Shown piece by piece: positions 1 through 11,173 of a stretch of DNA of 64,000 nucleotides. The notes below the pieces were generated by a model that was given only the letters and a program-made list of their open reading frames with translations, did not search any database and was not told the origin of the DNA. How positions within the stretch are numbered: the first letter of the stretch is position 1; each line of letters starts with the position of its first letter. The stretch is from NCBI RefSeq assembly GCF_033807575.1, contig NC_084727.1:1612001-1676000 (forward strand). Direction: 5' to 3'. This stretch comes from Cydia pomonella. Taxonomy: Eukaryota > Arthropoda > Insecta > Lepidoptera > Tortricidae. Made by a program: the position numbers and the translations under genes.

Positions 1-588
1 AGTGTAGGGTTCCGTAGTTACTCTTCCGTCACAATAAGCTAAACTGGAGCTTAAAGTATAGTAAATTGTTAACCAAGAGATGAAACGGTACCTTTCACCC
101 GAGTTGAACAAATAGGCAAATTTGCATAATCAGTACCTAATTAAAGTAAGTCTTTTTACTACGAAGGGAAAACTTTTTGCGATAACTCAAAAACAGCTAA
201 ACTGATCATGTCCGCTATAGTTTTCATTTGTCTTTCTTAAGCTCTACTTCCACGATTTTTTTCATATTTTTTGGACTTATGGTTCAAAAGTTAGAGGGGG
301 GGGGGACACTTTTTTTTTCTTTTGGAGCGATTATCTCCGAATATATTCACTTTATCAAAAAATGTTTCGTGAAAACCCCTATTAGTTTTGAAAGACCTTT
401 CCAACGATACCCCACACTCTAGGGTTGAAGCGAAAAAAAAATTTCACCCCCACTTTACGTGTAGGGGAGGTACCCTAAAAATAATTAAATTTTTAGATTT
501 TATTGTACGACTTTGTCGGCTTTATTGATTTATATATACATGCCAAATTTCAGCTTTCTAGCACTAACGACCACGGAGCAAAGCCTCG

Positions 589-619
<31 letters not shown>

Positions 620-669
620 GGACATGGCGAAACTATAAGGGTTCCTAGTTGACTACGGAACCCTAAAAA
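1..669 (+). repeat. AGGGTTCCGTA family A, copy 1 (cut by window edge)
   Basis: Dispersed non-coding element of about 650-700 bp. It opens near the window edge with AGGGTTCCGTAG and ends with CTACGGAACCCTAAAAA, so the termini are short inverted repeats. Near the 3' end is a GACAGACAGACRGACAT block. Three more copies lie at 28893-29526 (+), 61792-62488 (-) and 62788-64000 (+, interrupted). No long coding frame is conserved between copies. It behaves like a non-autonomous mobile family; the class (MITE or other) is not settled by what I see. Confidence 0.8.
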
Positions 670-868
670 AGTGTCTTATTTTCTACCAGCGAAGGCATGC
701 AATATTTAACAATACTTATTTACAAGTCAAAACAATAGGTAATAATTTTATTGTAATAATTCTTTGCAATTAGATATTTGGTACGTTTGCTAAATAGTCC
801 TTTACTGAGTTAAAACACTTGTCTAGTAGCCATTCCATAAACTTTCTTAAAGCGGTTTGTAGGACATT

Positions 869-1490
869 CTAAGATACATTTAGCTGGTTATAAATTTGGA
901 TAGCCATACAGAACGAGTTGTTTTTGTGAAGCTTGACGCTAGAACTCAGCAAGAATAATTTATCTTTATTTCTAGTAGAACTCGGATAGAAGGTACTTTG
1001 CTTTTCAAAAAATTCAGGGTGTTCTCTTACAAACATGCATATCTGTTTGATGTACAAGCATGGAAGTGGTATAACTTTTATTTCTTTAAATAAGGGCCTA
1101 CACGCTTCCAAGTAGTGTGTGTTACAAACGGCTCGTACACATTTTTTTTGTATCAAGAATGCATCATTGACATCTACGGAATCTCCCCAAATAATCAGGA
1201 CGTAGCTAAGTAGAGATGACACATAACCGTGATGAGCAATTAGTGCTAAGTCAATACATAGGCAATATGAGCTTTCCAGCTACAAAATTTGTCAATAAAT
1301 ATACCGAGAAATTTGGTTGTTTCTACTTCTTCCAATCGGTAATTATTATAATTTACATTCAGATCAATGTCAGTATTTTTATATGTCCTAAATTGCATAA
1401 TGTTAGTCTTGTTTATATATTTTTAAATTTATTGGTATGTAGCCAGTCAATTATATCGGCAAGAGCTTTATTAATGTCATTTTTGAGTGC
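869..1490 (-). pseudogene. LINE reverse transcriptase C-terminus, decayed
   Basis: Minus-strand remnant of a non-LTR retrotransposon polymerase. The distal part (1222 to 869) is open for 117 codons and carries the post-RT pattern of the CR1/Jockey group (IPLPCLYIKQICMFVREHPE). Reading further upstream (1490 to 1220) with an in-frame stop and a frame change gives the RT thumb motif TTKFLGIFIDKFCSWKAHI. The endonuclease and palm are absent, so this is a 5'-truncated copy. A similar remnant lies at 25524-26265. The next LINE starts on the other strand a few bases away. Confidence 0.75.
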
Positions 1491-1566
1491 TTTAACAAGC
1501 TCGAAGTGGTGTGCACGGTGGAGGAGCTCAAGCCGAAGGGGTCTTATAAGAAGTCATATAAGATAG

Positions 1567-2515
1567 GTGTTCCGCGACAGATTTATAAAAAATGCCTATC
1601 TGCGGACGTTTGGCCGGAAAATGCTCGTATATAACTGTGGTTTTTATGAAGATGGTGAGAAAAGGGTGGTGCCGACGATAGACGTCGTATATCAGAACGT
1701 CAGAGGTCTTAACACGAAGCTTGACTACTTCAGGCAAAATCTTCTATCCCTCGGATCTGATGTCATTGCTGTGACTGAGTCGTTCCTCACCGACGCAGTC
1801 AATGACGCGGAACTAATGTGCGGCGGGTGGAGCGTGCTGCGCCGGGATCGCGCTACGGGCGCGCGCGGCGGTGGCGTGTTACTCGCAGCGCGGCCAGGTA
1901 TAGCTACCTTTGTCGCTGCCATGATCTGGAGACACCGAGTGGCGAAGATTTATGGGTGTTATTTGTCATTGAAAAGGTGCGATGTTATATGTGTGTAGTG
2001 TATATACCTCCCAGTGTAAGTGACGATACTTGTTTCACCTGGTTTTAGAAAGTAGAATCTGTGATTGACACCCTGAAAGGTGTAGTGCTGATCGTCGGAG
2101 ATCTCAATTTGAACCCGGTCAATTCATCCCTATATGTATTAAGTTACTATTGTTACCTTTTAGCTGTTTGTAGTTTGAAAGAATTGAATGAGGTGACGAA
2201 TGCTTATGGAGGTAAACTAGATGTTGTGCTGTTGTCAAAGTGCATTACTGATTGTGTGGTACTGGAGATGACTGGTAGTGGATTGGTTCCAAGGTTAGAT
2301 GTATACCATCTGCCCTTGGAGGTTTTGGTTCCAATGAATAACTTCGCGGGTCGGGCCCCAACTGAACGCCTCGATCCTAGCAACGTGGACACTCAGCGGG
2401 ACTGGAACTTTTCCAAGGGAATAGTCTTTTGGTATGAACTAATGTCAGCGGTTTGCTGGCTGGATGTTCTTGGTTCTGTGGATGTCGACAATGCTGTTGA
2501 CATTTTCTATTGAAA
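1567..2515 (+). pseudogene. LINE endonuclease domain (AP-type), broken
   Basis: Encodes the target-nicking endonuclease region. The N-terminal motif NVRGLNTKLDYF is followed by DVIAVTESFL, the metal-binding Glu region of the exonuclease-endonuclease-phosphatase fold. Downstream in another frame are VLIVGDLNLNPV (the Asp-x-Asn motif) and the C-terminal part of the domain. At least two frame changes (near 1998 and 2050) separate the pieces. Lysis of the target strand would prime reverse transcription by the polymerase encoded next to it. Confidence 0.7.
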
Positions 2516-2516
2516 A

Positions 2517-4564
2517 TTGTACGAGGTTTTTGACCTCTGTATACCGAAACGGATTCGATCAAGGAAGTCAAGTAGACGTTATCCTGTTTGGTCAGACCTA
2601 ATAAGTGACCTAAAGCTGAAAGGCAAACTTCACAGGGAATGGAAAGCCACTAAAAATCAAGATATTTACAATGACTTCTCGGCATTAAGGTCTAAAGTTA
2701 AGGAACGCATAGCATCTGCTTACGATGATTACCTTGATCGAATCCAGAGTAGGGTTAGACACAATCCTCTGACGTTTTGGCAACATCGTAGCAGCCTGAA
2801 AACAAAGGGTGGGTTTTCCTCTAGCATAGTGTCTGGTGGACAGCAAGTTACTGGAAAGGAGGTAGCAAGCGCGTTTGCCGATTACTTTTCGGGGGTGTTC
2901 CTGCCTGATATTCCGCGTCTAGACACGAGTGTGCTGGGGTCTGAAGGTCAAAACCTTGATGCCAACCATATTCATATTAAGTCGATATCTGTGGATGAGG
3001 TCGAGGCAGGTATAAAACGAATGAAGTCCAACTCTTCGGTGGGGCCTGATAACTTGCCGGCATATATTTTGAAAGGATGTGTCAGGAGAGCCTTAAAACT
3101 CCTATCCACTTTGTTTTTAACTTGGCTCTTAGCACCGCATGCTACCCTCGCCAACGGAAGGTATCTAGAGTGAGGCCGATACCAAAGGGCGGTGACGCCA
3201 CTGACGTGGAAGATTACAGGCCGATAGCTGTTTTTCCCACGCTGGGTAAATTGTTTGAATCCATACTCCATCGAACTCTATCATCACAGACCAAACCGTT
3301 TTTGTGTGATTCTCAACATGGATTCAGATCGAATCGCTCAGTAAACACAAACCTTTTGATCTTAGTAGATAGCATCTCGGAATTTCTTGATAGAGGTGTC
3401 CAGGTCGATGTACTTACTCTATTTTGATTTTAGGAAGGCATTTGATCGCGTAGATAACGATGTGTTGCTACTAAAATTAAGCCGTAATGGCTTTTCCCCT
3501 AGGTTGCTAAAGTTTCTCGCAAGTTATCTACGTGATCGCCAGCAATTTGTTCAGCATGGATGCTTCATCTCAGCTCCATATCATACCAGATCGGGTGTGA
3601 GTCAAGGCTCCATACTAGGACCTTTCCTGTTCGGAATTATGATTAATGATCTCCAGTCCGTTCTTAAGTCATCGCAATATCTCCTATATGCTGACGATTT
3701 AAAGTGTGGAGGAAGGAGCTGACTGTGAATCATTGCAGGCAGAGATCAACTTGATCTTTCGTTGAAGTATGGACAATAAATTGCTTTTTAACCCTGCCAA
3801 GTGCTGTGTCTGTACTTTCAGTCGCGCGCGCGATCCAATACATGCACAGTACTTTCTGGGTTCTGAGCCCATAAACCGTGTGATCACCGTTAAAGATTTC
3901 GGTGTAGTCTTCGAAACACGTCTCTCATTCCACGAGCACATATTATCACTAGCTGCGGACTGTTATCGAAGACTCGGTTTTGTCATCCGGAACTTGCGTA
4001 ACCTTAACGATCCACTAGCAATTAAGCTAATCTACAACGCCTTGGTGAGAAACAAGTTGGAGGCTTTGTCGATCGTGTGGTTACCGTATGAATCAACGTA
4101 TGCTTTAATGCTGGAGAAAGTGCAAAAAGCTTTCCTAAGGTTTTTGTACAAGAAGATCTACCTATGGGTACTATCCATTCCTCTACCCAACCAAGTATCT
4201 ATTAGGTACCCTCGGATACAATTCATTAGAGGTTAGACGGACCTTGAGTTTATTGGTTACTGCGTGTCGAGTCCTGCGCGGCAAGTTGGATTGTGCTGAA
4301 CTAGTAAGCCGCCTAGTGCGACTATTTGCTCTAGACGTCCCCAAAATATCTCTCAGGCCTCGACGACGCGTTCTTCTTGCTGTCCCGGCTGCTCGGACTG
4401 TGTTGCGTAAGAACTCGCTACTGCCGCGTGCTCTCTCACTGCTTAATGCGTTCTTGGCGTCAGCACCGGAGTGCGATCTGATTGCATGGCGGTGGGCGAG
4501 TGTGAGAAATGAATGCTTGAGGTTCTGTGAGGTGATGGATGCCAGGCCTTCGAGTGTAATGTAA
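2517..4564 (+). pseudogene. LINE reverse transcriptase, broken
   Basis: Continuation of the 1.5-4.7 kb LINE. RT motifs appear in order but in alternating frames: SSVGPDNLPAYILKG (fingers), DYRPIAVFPTLGKLFESI, then YFDFRKAFDRVDND (motif A Asp), SGVSQGSILGPFLFG (motif B) and YADDLK (motif C, catalytic Asp pair). The thumb motif FGVVFETRLSFHEHI comes next, then a C-terminal region ending SLLNAFLASAPECDL...CEVMD. Frame changes near 3170, 3400, 3722 and 4240 inactivate it. All catalytic residues are still present, so the decay is by indels rather than by loss of motifs. Confidence 0.8.
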
Positions 4565-4729
4565 TAAATACTGTTTTAAATTATTATGTGTACAATGTTA
4601 TTGTATCTTCTTTTTATTAAGTGCTGTTGTTAATATGTTTGATCTTGGTTGCATGACGCATTAGATTTCTGCAATGTCGTGTAAACATATTTTAAATAAA
4701 TAAAATAAATAAAAAATTGTTAAAATTAT

Positions 4730-5140
4730 TTAATTATAATGTCCATTGGATTTACATTTGTAGCATATAACATGTTTTGTTGTTGTATCTGTCACTGTCT
4801 TCTTGTTTGTCATTGACAAGCCACTATGCCCGCCATTATTCTTTGGCTTAGTGTTGCCAGAGTGATATTTATTTCTTGCTACGAATGCCGCACTGCTGCC
4901 AACTTCAGAATCATTTGTTACTTCCATGTCAAGTAACTTTTACTTAATGACATCTGCAGTTATCGAAATACCCGAATGTTCAATTGCCATAATCATGGGT
5001 GAATAACGATCAGACAAACCTGCTAATAATAATGATCCTACCCACTCATCGGTAATTGTAAATCCTGTGCCGTTTAACCTTTGAGCTGTTTCGACCATTT
5101 GTATGACATAGTTAGACATCGAGTCACAGTTTTCAAGTCT
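4730..5140 (-). pseudogene. Copia-type gag fragment
   Basis: Minus-strand fragment of a Ty1/copia gag. The distal open part has a CCHC zinc knuckle start (CYKCKSNGHY). Upstream of it, up to 5140, the same strand reads a UBN2-like stretch containing DEWVGSLLLAGLSDRY-type residues and AIEHSGISITAD. A stop (IK*) separates the two. The gag of the copia element at 14.9-19.3 kb has nearly the same motifs, so the two are members of one family. Both ends are truncated; the right end abuts a BEL fragment. Confidence 0.75.
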
Positions 5141-5144
5141 TATA

Positions 5145-5888
5145 TTGCGAGCGCTTCACCTTGAAGTCGTGAACTCACTCACTGCAGATAGTGCTATAAT
5201 GAGCCTCAGACGCTTCTTTGCTCGCCGTGGATCGCCCACCACCATATTTTCCGATAACGGGACTAACTTTGTTGGCTCTTCCCGCGAACTGCGCACCCTA
5301 CACGACAATTCGGTCATAGATTACGCCACTAACCATAAAATTGACTGGCGTTTTATACCACCTGCATCCCCGTTTATGGGCGGCGCCTGGGAACGGCTTG
5401 TGCGGACAGTGAAAGCAGTCCTCAGATCCTGCCTAACAAATCGACCATTGAAGGAAGAGGTCCTGTCAACGCTCCTACTCGAGGCTGAATCAATAGTGAA
5501 TTCAAGGCCACTAACATACGTCCCGTCTTCCCCAGATGCACCAGAGGCAATAACACCTTTTCATTTCATCCTGGGCTCCTCATCAGTAGTACCATGGACC
5601 ACGTCGCTGACAGACGCAGATCTATCCCGACAATGTGACTGGCGGAGAACCCTGCGCCTGGCAGATCAGTTTCGGGCACGTTGGCTACGCGAGTATTTAC
5701 CGACGCTTCGACCGAGGGGACCCAACAACAACGCGTTAAATCTTAGCGAGGGTGATGTGGTGTTGATCGCCGACCCTACCCTTCCTCTTGGTTTGTGGCC
5801 ACTAGGAAGGATAGCAAAGGTCTACTTAGGACCCGACGGAGCGGTCCGCGTGGCAGACGTCCACACCAAACGAGGCATGCTACCCTGA
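5145..5888 (+). pseudogene. BEL/Pao integrase C-terminal part
   Basis: 247 open codons matching the distal integrase of a BEL/Pao retrotransposon. It contains the second catalytic Asp (FSDNGTNFVGSS) and the Glu (GGAWERLVRTVKAVL). It then has VNSRPLTYV, TPFHFILGSS and a C-terminal domain ending LWPLGRIAKVYLGPDG. The first catalytic Asp, zinc-binding domain, RNase H, RT and gag are missing because the element is cut at about 5140, next to the copia gag fragment. It is a different lineage from the BEL element at 32-44 kb, judging from clearly different residues around the shared motifs. Confidence 0.85.
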
Positions 5889-5962
5889 CCGGCCCGGAAA
5901 CTTATTCTGATGGAGGCCGCACCTCGGCCACCAGTGATTAGTGTTCCACTGGGGGTCCGGTA

Positions 5963-6157
5963 TGTTGGCGACTGGCCGGCATGCGACCTCTTTTATTCTT
6001 CTAGTTGTTTTTGTTACTCCATGTCATGTGTCAGTTATGCCGTTGCCACTGATAGAATTGTGCCTAATATTTATTAAAGTAGGTAATTAATTTATAATAC
6101 GTGTTTCCATCATCCCATCTTTCATTATACAGTCCACAGTCCACCGCTAGTTATCAC
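5963..6157 (+). repeat. Probable 3' LTR of the truncated BEL element
   Basis: After the integrase stop there is a purine-rich CTGGGGGTCCGG, then TGTTGGCGACTGGCCGGC, which has the TGTT start usual for BEL LTRs. The stretch runs into family B sequence at 6159. Without the 5' LTR the right boundary is only approximate. Confidence 0.5.
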
Positions 6158-6158
6158 G

Positions 6159-6308
6159 GTTCATAGAATACATCTACTTACCAAGTTTGAACAGTATAGC
6201 TCTTATAGTTTTGGGAAAAAAGTGGCGATGACATAATCGGACAGACAGACGGACATGACGAATTTATAAGGGTTCCGTTTTTTGCAATTTGGCTACGGAA
6301 CCCTAAAA
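6159..6308 (+). repeat. AGGGTTCCGTA family B, 3' end fragment
   Basis: Starts at GGTTCATAGAATACATC and carries GACAGACAGACGGACATGACG, then ends GGCTACGGAACCCTAAAAA. It matches the last 150 bases of the longer copies at 13483-14011 and 46208-47036. A LINE fragment follows at the next base. Confidence 0.85.
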
Positions 6309-6743
6309 ACGTGGCAGATTTTGCAAACTATAGGCCAATCTCGCTTGCCACTGTAGTTGCTAAAGTGCTTGACAGCTTGCTTAATGATCACCTCAGTAGG
6401 CACATAAATCTGCATGATGCTCAATTTGGGTTCAGAGCAGGAATGTCTACTGAGAGTGCTATTTTGTGCCTTAAGCAGGCTGTCAGGTACTATAAGGACA
6501 GAAACACACCAGTATTTGCGTGTTTCCTTGACCTGTTTAGGGCATTTGACCTGGTGGTGTATGATCTGTTGTGGGATAAGCTGAGAAAAACAACTGCCAC
6601 CAGAATGCGTGTCCCTACTTAAGTTTTGGTATACCCACTAGGTCAATCAAGTTAGGTGGGATGGGGAATGATCTGATCAGTATAAACTGGAATGCGGGGT
6701 AAGACAGGGGGGTTAACGTCTCATGTCCTATTTAACTTATATA

Positions 6744-8022
6744 CGAGGGTTGATTAGAAAATTCGCGGCCTGGCCAATTAAAAAAAAAACACTTTCTTTT
6801 TTTCTGCCGCCATTTTGAACTGTCATTATTCAACTGTCTTCCCGCGAAATTTCAATTGGCGTCTGTATTTAAAAGCAATTTTACGGCATATTTAAAGTTA
6901 CGTGTCGGTAGATATCGTGAAAATAGAGAAATTAGAGCAGCATGCTGTGATTAAATACCTGCATAAAAAAGGATTGACACCGAAGCAAATTTATGATGAT
7001 ATGCAAAGTACATTAGGGCAATCCTGTCCATTATATAAGATGGTGAAAAAATGAGGAGCTGAATTCAAGCGTGGACGAGATAGTAGAGAGATGACCCTCG
7101 TCCCGGGAGGCCAACAACGGTGACTAACACGGACAATGTGGCAATTATATGCGAAATGATAATGAAAGACCGGCGATTAAAGGTGCGGGAAATAGCTGAC
7201 ATCGTAGGCATCTCTTATGAAAGAACTCAAAATATTATAGTCAACGAATTCGGTTTTTCCAAGGTGTCGGCGAGATGGGTTCCGAGGCTTCTTTCAGTGG
7301 AACAAAAAATCGCTCGCCGTATTAATTCACGTGAATGTCTAGACCTGTATGAAGCCGATACTCAAGACGTTTTGGACAGGTTTGTAACTATGGACGAGAC
7401 GTGCGTCCACCACTATACATCAGAGACCAAGCAGCAATCGAATCAGTGGGCTCGTCCTGGATCTCCGCCTCTCAAAAAAGCCTAAGCAATTTTGTCGGCC
7501 AATAAAGTCATGGCATCTGTCATGGGATGCAAAGGGAATAATAATGGTTGACTATCTCCAAAGAGGTAAAACTATAAATTCCGACTATTATTGCGAGTTA
7601 TTACGCAGATTACGCGAGGCTCTGAAGATAAAAAGACCTGGAATGTTGACAAAGAAAGTTATCTTCCACCAGGACAATGCACGTGTTCACACGTCACTAA
7701 AATCGATGGCGGAGATTGCCAAATGTGGGTTTGAATTATTGCCCCACCTACCCTATTCACCCGATTTAGCACCATCGGACTTTCATCTGTTCCCCAATTT
7801 TAAAAAAATATATGGGTGGTATGAAATTTTCTAGCAACGCCGAGGTCCAAGCTGAGGTGAAGGTCTCGAGGAAAGCTCCTTCAAAAGTGGTGTAATGGCT
7901 CTGCAACCCAGATGGAATAAGTGCATTCAACTCAACGGGGACTATGTAGAAAATAAAAATAAATTAAAAAACCTCTGTTTTGTTTTTAATATTCAGGCCG
8001 CGAATTTTTCAATCCACCCTCG
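6744..8022 (+). mobile_element. Mariner transposon, 1.28 kb
   Basis: Complete-length element with 28-bp terminal inverted repeats, CGAGGG...GCGGCCT, 25 of 28 positions matching between the ends. It is flanked by TA on both sides (6742-6743 and 8023-8024), the mariner target duplication. The length, the TIRs and a DD34D transposase all agree. The transposase is broken, so the copy could move only in trans. Confidence 0.92.
6914..7834 (+). pseudogene. Mariner transposase (DD34D), inactivated
   Basis: The N-terminal helix-turn-helix part reads in one frame from about 6914 (GLTPKQIYDDMQ) to a TGA at about 7051, where mariners usually have Trp. A frame change follows, and then an open stretch 7120-7485 (linker, KVSARWVPRLLS, first catalytic Asp in VTMDETCVHHY). 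Another stop or frame change at about 7485-7540 leads to 7544-7834, with FHQDNARVHTS (second Asp) and YSPDLAPSDFHLFP. The Asp in the last motif lies 34 residues after the second Asp, the mariner signature. All three catalytic Asp are present, but at least two disruptions prevent a full protein. Confidence 0.9.
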
Positions 8023-9083
8023 TATCAACGGGCTGATTGAGGAACTAAGCAGCATGCATATCAGTTGTCATATAGATAATGTCTGTGTCGGCAACATAAG
8101 TTACGCTGATGACATGGCGCTGCTTGGTCCCTCAATCAACTCGATTAGAAAGCTCCTGAGAAAATGTGAGAGTTACGTGGACCAACATGGCCTTAGGTAT
8201 AATGCGAGTAAAAGTGAGATGGTGCTATTCAGAGCCCGTAAATAGAATCCACAACGTGTACCTACATAGTAACGGAATATTTAGAGGATGACCTTGATAT
8301 TGAAAGAGAGAGAAGGGCCCTAGCAGTCAGAGACAACATGCTCATCCGTAGATTTACACGATGTACGAGGGAAGTCAAGCTCACACTATTTAAAGCGTTT
8401 TGTTCGTCCTTCTACTCGTGCAGTCTACGGGTGAAACATACTAATCGCGTTTATAACGCGCTCCGTATACAGTACAATAATATCTTCAGGATGTTGTTAA
8501 AGCTGTCTCGTCATTGCAGTGCGTCAGGCATGATTGCCGAGGCGCACACGGATGGCTTCCATGCCATCATACGCAAGAGGGTAGCCTCTTTGCTGAGACG
8601 AGTGAGAGGCAGCAATAACAGCATCCTGAGGATGTTAGCAGGACGCCTTTACTGCCCTATATTAAGGCATTGGGTCAACATGGTAACATGGAGTGCAAAA
8701 TAAGTGGGAAATAGATAGTGTAATTTAACTTATAGTTTTAATTTTGTTATAAATTTATTAACATTTACCGAATTTAAGTAAAGCTAACAAGATATGGATT
8801 CTATGAGTCTGAAATAAATTAGTACATTACGATACAAGTGCGAAAAATAGGAAATTCGAAACGAGTGGCGATAAATTAAAACACGACCGAAGGGAGTGTT
8901 TTAAATCGACACGAGTTGCGAATTACCTATTCGCACATGTATCGTACAACGTTTTACAGTACATATGGCCCTTTAAAAGTTTGGCACAGTAACGTAATAT
9001 GCTAATTTTCGCACTAGTGCGCTAAAGTACCACCATATGTACTGTAAATTTTTTATTTTATTTTTCTATTTTAAAAGCTCAAA

Positions 9084-9249
9084 ATTGCTTTAAAAAATTT
9101 CAACGATCCAAAGAAGTTATGTGATAACGGTAAAATACCCAAACATTATCATAAGCAATACTTAAGCCTACCTTATTCCGAAAAAATCAAGGCTACTTTA
9201 GCAGAAACAGATGAGGAAGATGAGGACAGCGATAAGGATGACGAATAGT
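9084..9249 (+). pseudogene. C-terminal coding remnant with acidic tail
   Basis: An open frame of 54 codons without ATG lies between the arms of the DNA element. It contains CDNGKIPKHYHKQYLSLPYS and ends in the acidic tail ETDEEDEDSDKDDE followed by TAG. I do not recognise the protein. Its place inside a TIR element suggests that it is the end of that element's own protein, the rest having been deleted. It is the only clue to which autonomous element the family derives from. Confidence 0.5.
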
Positions 9250-9267
9250 TATTTTATTTTGTAAACA

Positions 9268-9406
9268 AACCCCCTTATTCACAAACGTGTGCTAAAGTTG
9301 ACAAGCCGGTAACAATCGTATATCCCTTTCCATCTTACCATCGGAAAGGGACAAACGATTGTTAGCGGCTTGTCAACTTTAGCACACGTTTATGAATAAG
9401 GGGGTT
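9268..9406. mobile_element. MITE, 139 bp, nearly perfect hairpin
   Basis: Arms begin AACCCCCTTATTCA and read through CACACGTTTATGAATAAGGG in inverse on the right. The inner arm includes GTGCTAAAGTTGACAAGCC and its complement. The loop is about 35 bp around CCCTTTCC. It is nested inside the TIR element at 8822-10065. Confidence 0.8.
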
Positions 9407-10257
9407 AATATTTTCTATTTGAATTGAGTAATGATATTGTTTTTGTTAACTGTGAGGCATAATGTATTGCCAAGTGAATTTATTTTAACTTAAGAAAGTT
9501 TTATTTTTAGTGCCGTTAAAATGGCGTTGTTTGTTTTAAATTACATTTATCTCAATAAATATAAAAAGCGAAGATTGTATGGGTATACAAACATAATACA
9601 TTTCGTTTTCGATAGTTTTGTTGCGATTTTAAAAAGAATTATGAGTATTATATTGTTTGAGTAAAAAATAAAAATCAACGTTCTTACTACAACATTTACA
9701 GATCAAAATTCAATTAATCATTTCTTATTCTAATAGTGATTGATGCTACTCATACGCTACGAAAGCTTTTAATAGTACATAAAAAAGATTTAATATCTAA
9801 GACAAATTAAAATGAATGTATAGGTAATATAAATAACTTTTACAGTACATATGGGGCTACTTTATAGCACTAGTGCGAAAAGTAGCATATTACGTTACTG
9901 TGTCGAACATTTAAAGGGCCATATGTACTGTAAAACGTTGTACGATACATGTGCGAATAGGTAATTCGCAACTCGTGTCGATTTAAAACACTCCCTTCGG
10001 TCGTGTTTTAATTTATCGCCACTCGTTTCGAATTTCCTATTTTTCGCACTTGTATCGTAATGTACTATAGCGAAAACAAAAATTAAATATCTTTTTGTGA
10101 GTAAAAATATTTATGTGACGAGAGATTATGTGATTTATGTGTGTAAAAATTAAATACGTCTACGTAAGCTTAAAATAATAATTCCTGCCTACCTGAAATT
10201 ATGACAAGTACCTACTCATTTAAAAAATTCAACTTCTTAAATTTAAATTCTGCTTTT

Positions 10258-10694
10258 TGGGGATGCGAGATTGGTAGAGGCTAGGCTGCAGAGCCTAGAA
10301 CACCGTAGAAAGGTAGCCTGTTTATCGGTATTCTACAGGATACATTTCGGGGAGTGTGCGATGGGATTACATAATCTTATCCCCCCATCTCCGTTCTGCC
10401 ACCGTGGGACTAGACGCGGACTTGCGTTTCACCCTTACGTCGTTACTTTACCACTGATTCGCACTAAACGCTACGCATCCAGCTTTATCATGCGTACGGC
10501 TAAGGAGTGGAATTCACTTCCTGCAAATCTATTCCCAGTCCACTATAACTTGGACCTTTTTAAATCGAGAGTGAATAGACATCTTTTAGGTAAGCATGTT
10601 CCATCCTAGACTACATCGGCACTTTCCATCAGGTGAGATTGTGGTCAAATGGAATGGATGGTTTACCTTTTCGGAATAAAAAAATAAAATAAAA
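10258..10694 (+). pseudogene. CR1/Jockey-like LINE 3' end, 5'-truncated
   Basis: Open for about 112 codons, with the C-terminal motifs FYRIHFGECAMGLHNLIPP, TKRYASSFIMRTAKEWNSLP and YNLDLFKSRVNRHLLGK, then a stop. The 3' UTR (ATCAGGTGAGATTGTGGTCAAA) and an A-rich tail follow. The same C-terminus occurs at 62973-63675, and a related LINE at 48875-49968. Only the last part of the element was copied, typical of abortive target-primed reverse transcription. Confidence 0.85.
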
Positions 10695-10853
10695 AAATTA
10701 GCCCTATAATAGCAAACTTTATTAATTTAAGTCTATCATCGGGATTATATCCAGACATGTTAAAAAGCCATTATAAGACCGATTTATAAATCAGGTAGGT
10801 CATTAGGCGTATACAAATTATAGGCCGATAGCTATTTTGTCTAGTATTAATAA

Positions 10854-11042
10854 CTAACTGCTTAACTAACTAACTGCTTTGGCTCAGCGATCCAAAAAGA
10901 ATCTTGGCCTCCGAAACGAGAGAACGCCACCTGTCCCGCTCCAGCGCGGTTTCCTGCCATGAATTGGCATTCAGCCGACGCAGGTCCGCCTCCACGACAT
11001 CACACCAGCGGTACCTGGGGCGCCCGATCGGACGACGGCCGG
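10854..11042 (-). mobile_element. Nested LINE 3' tail with 13-bp target duplication
   Basis: Inserted inside the RT fragment. The duplication CTAGTATTAATAA stands at 10841-10853 and 11043-11055. The minus strand encodes the end of a LINE protein (GRPRYRWCDVVEADLRRLNA then ERDRWRSLV and a stop), followed by a (TTAG)n-like 3' tail. At 189 bp it is a severe 5' truncation. Confidence 0.85.
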
Positions 11043-11173
11043 CTAGTATTAATAAAATCGCCGAAAAGGTAATTGTCGGCCAAGTTAGTATGTTTTTGGA
11101 GCGGCATAATATATTTACTTACCACCAGTATGGGTTCAGGAGAGGCCGCAGCACGGCCACGGCCACTGATTTA

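Larger units (their letters stand above)
1497..4717 (+). mobile_element. APE-type LINE, near full length but decayed
   Basis: Non-LTR retrotransposon on the plus strand. It begins with the C-terminal part of an ORF1-like protein (1507-1650; motifs SYKKSYKIGVPRQIYK and DVWPEN). An AP-type endonuclease, a linker, a reverse transcriptase and a C-terminal region follow. It ends in a TAAATAAATAAAATAAATAAA-like tail near 4717. Stops and frame changes break the coding sequence into at least six pieces, so this copy is dead. A C-terminal fragment of the same family lies on the minus strand at 44893-45133 (shared ending around CEVMD). The clade cannot be fixed by eye; it belongs to the APE-containing Jockey/CR1/L2-like assemblage. 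Confidence 0.8.
6309..8815 (+). mobile_element. LINE fragment split by a mariner
   Basis: 5'-truncated LINE. The first piece (6309-6743) encodes RT motifs NYRPISLATVVAKVLDS, AQFGFRAGMSTES and CFLDLFRAFD (motif A). The second piece (8024-8703) continues with SYADDMALLGPS (motif C), a thumb region and a C-terminal tail. It ends in a 3' UTR around 8815. A mariner sits between them at a TA. Removing the mariner and one TA restores the reading frame across the junction. A short related RT fragment lies at 12827-12910. Frame changes elsewhere (near 6620 and 8250) show that the LINE is itself inactive. Confidence 0.8.
8822..10065. mobile_element. DNA element with 227-bp compound inverted repeats
   Basis: Left arm 8822-9048 and right arm 9838-10065 are near-perfect inverted copies of each other, starting GTACATTACGATACAAGTGC. 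A TA flanks each end (8820-8821, 10066-10067). Each arm itself contains an inverted pair built on TTTACAGTACATATGG, so the ends fold in two ways. The interior holds a short coding remnant (9084-9249) and a nested MITE (9268-9406). Right-arm fragments of another copy flank the BEL element (31889-31938 and 44732-44882). The superfamily is not identified; TA duplication and long TIRs are the only clues. Confidence 0.8.
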
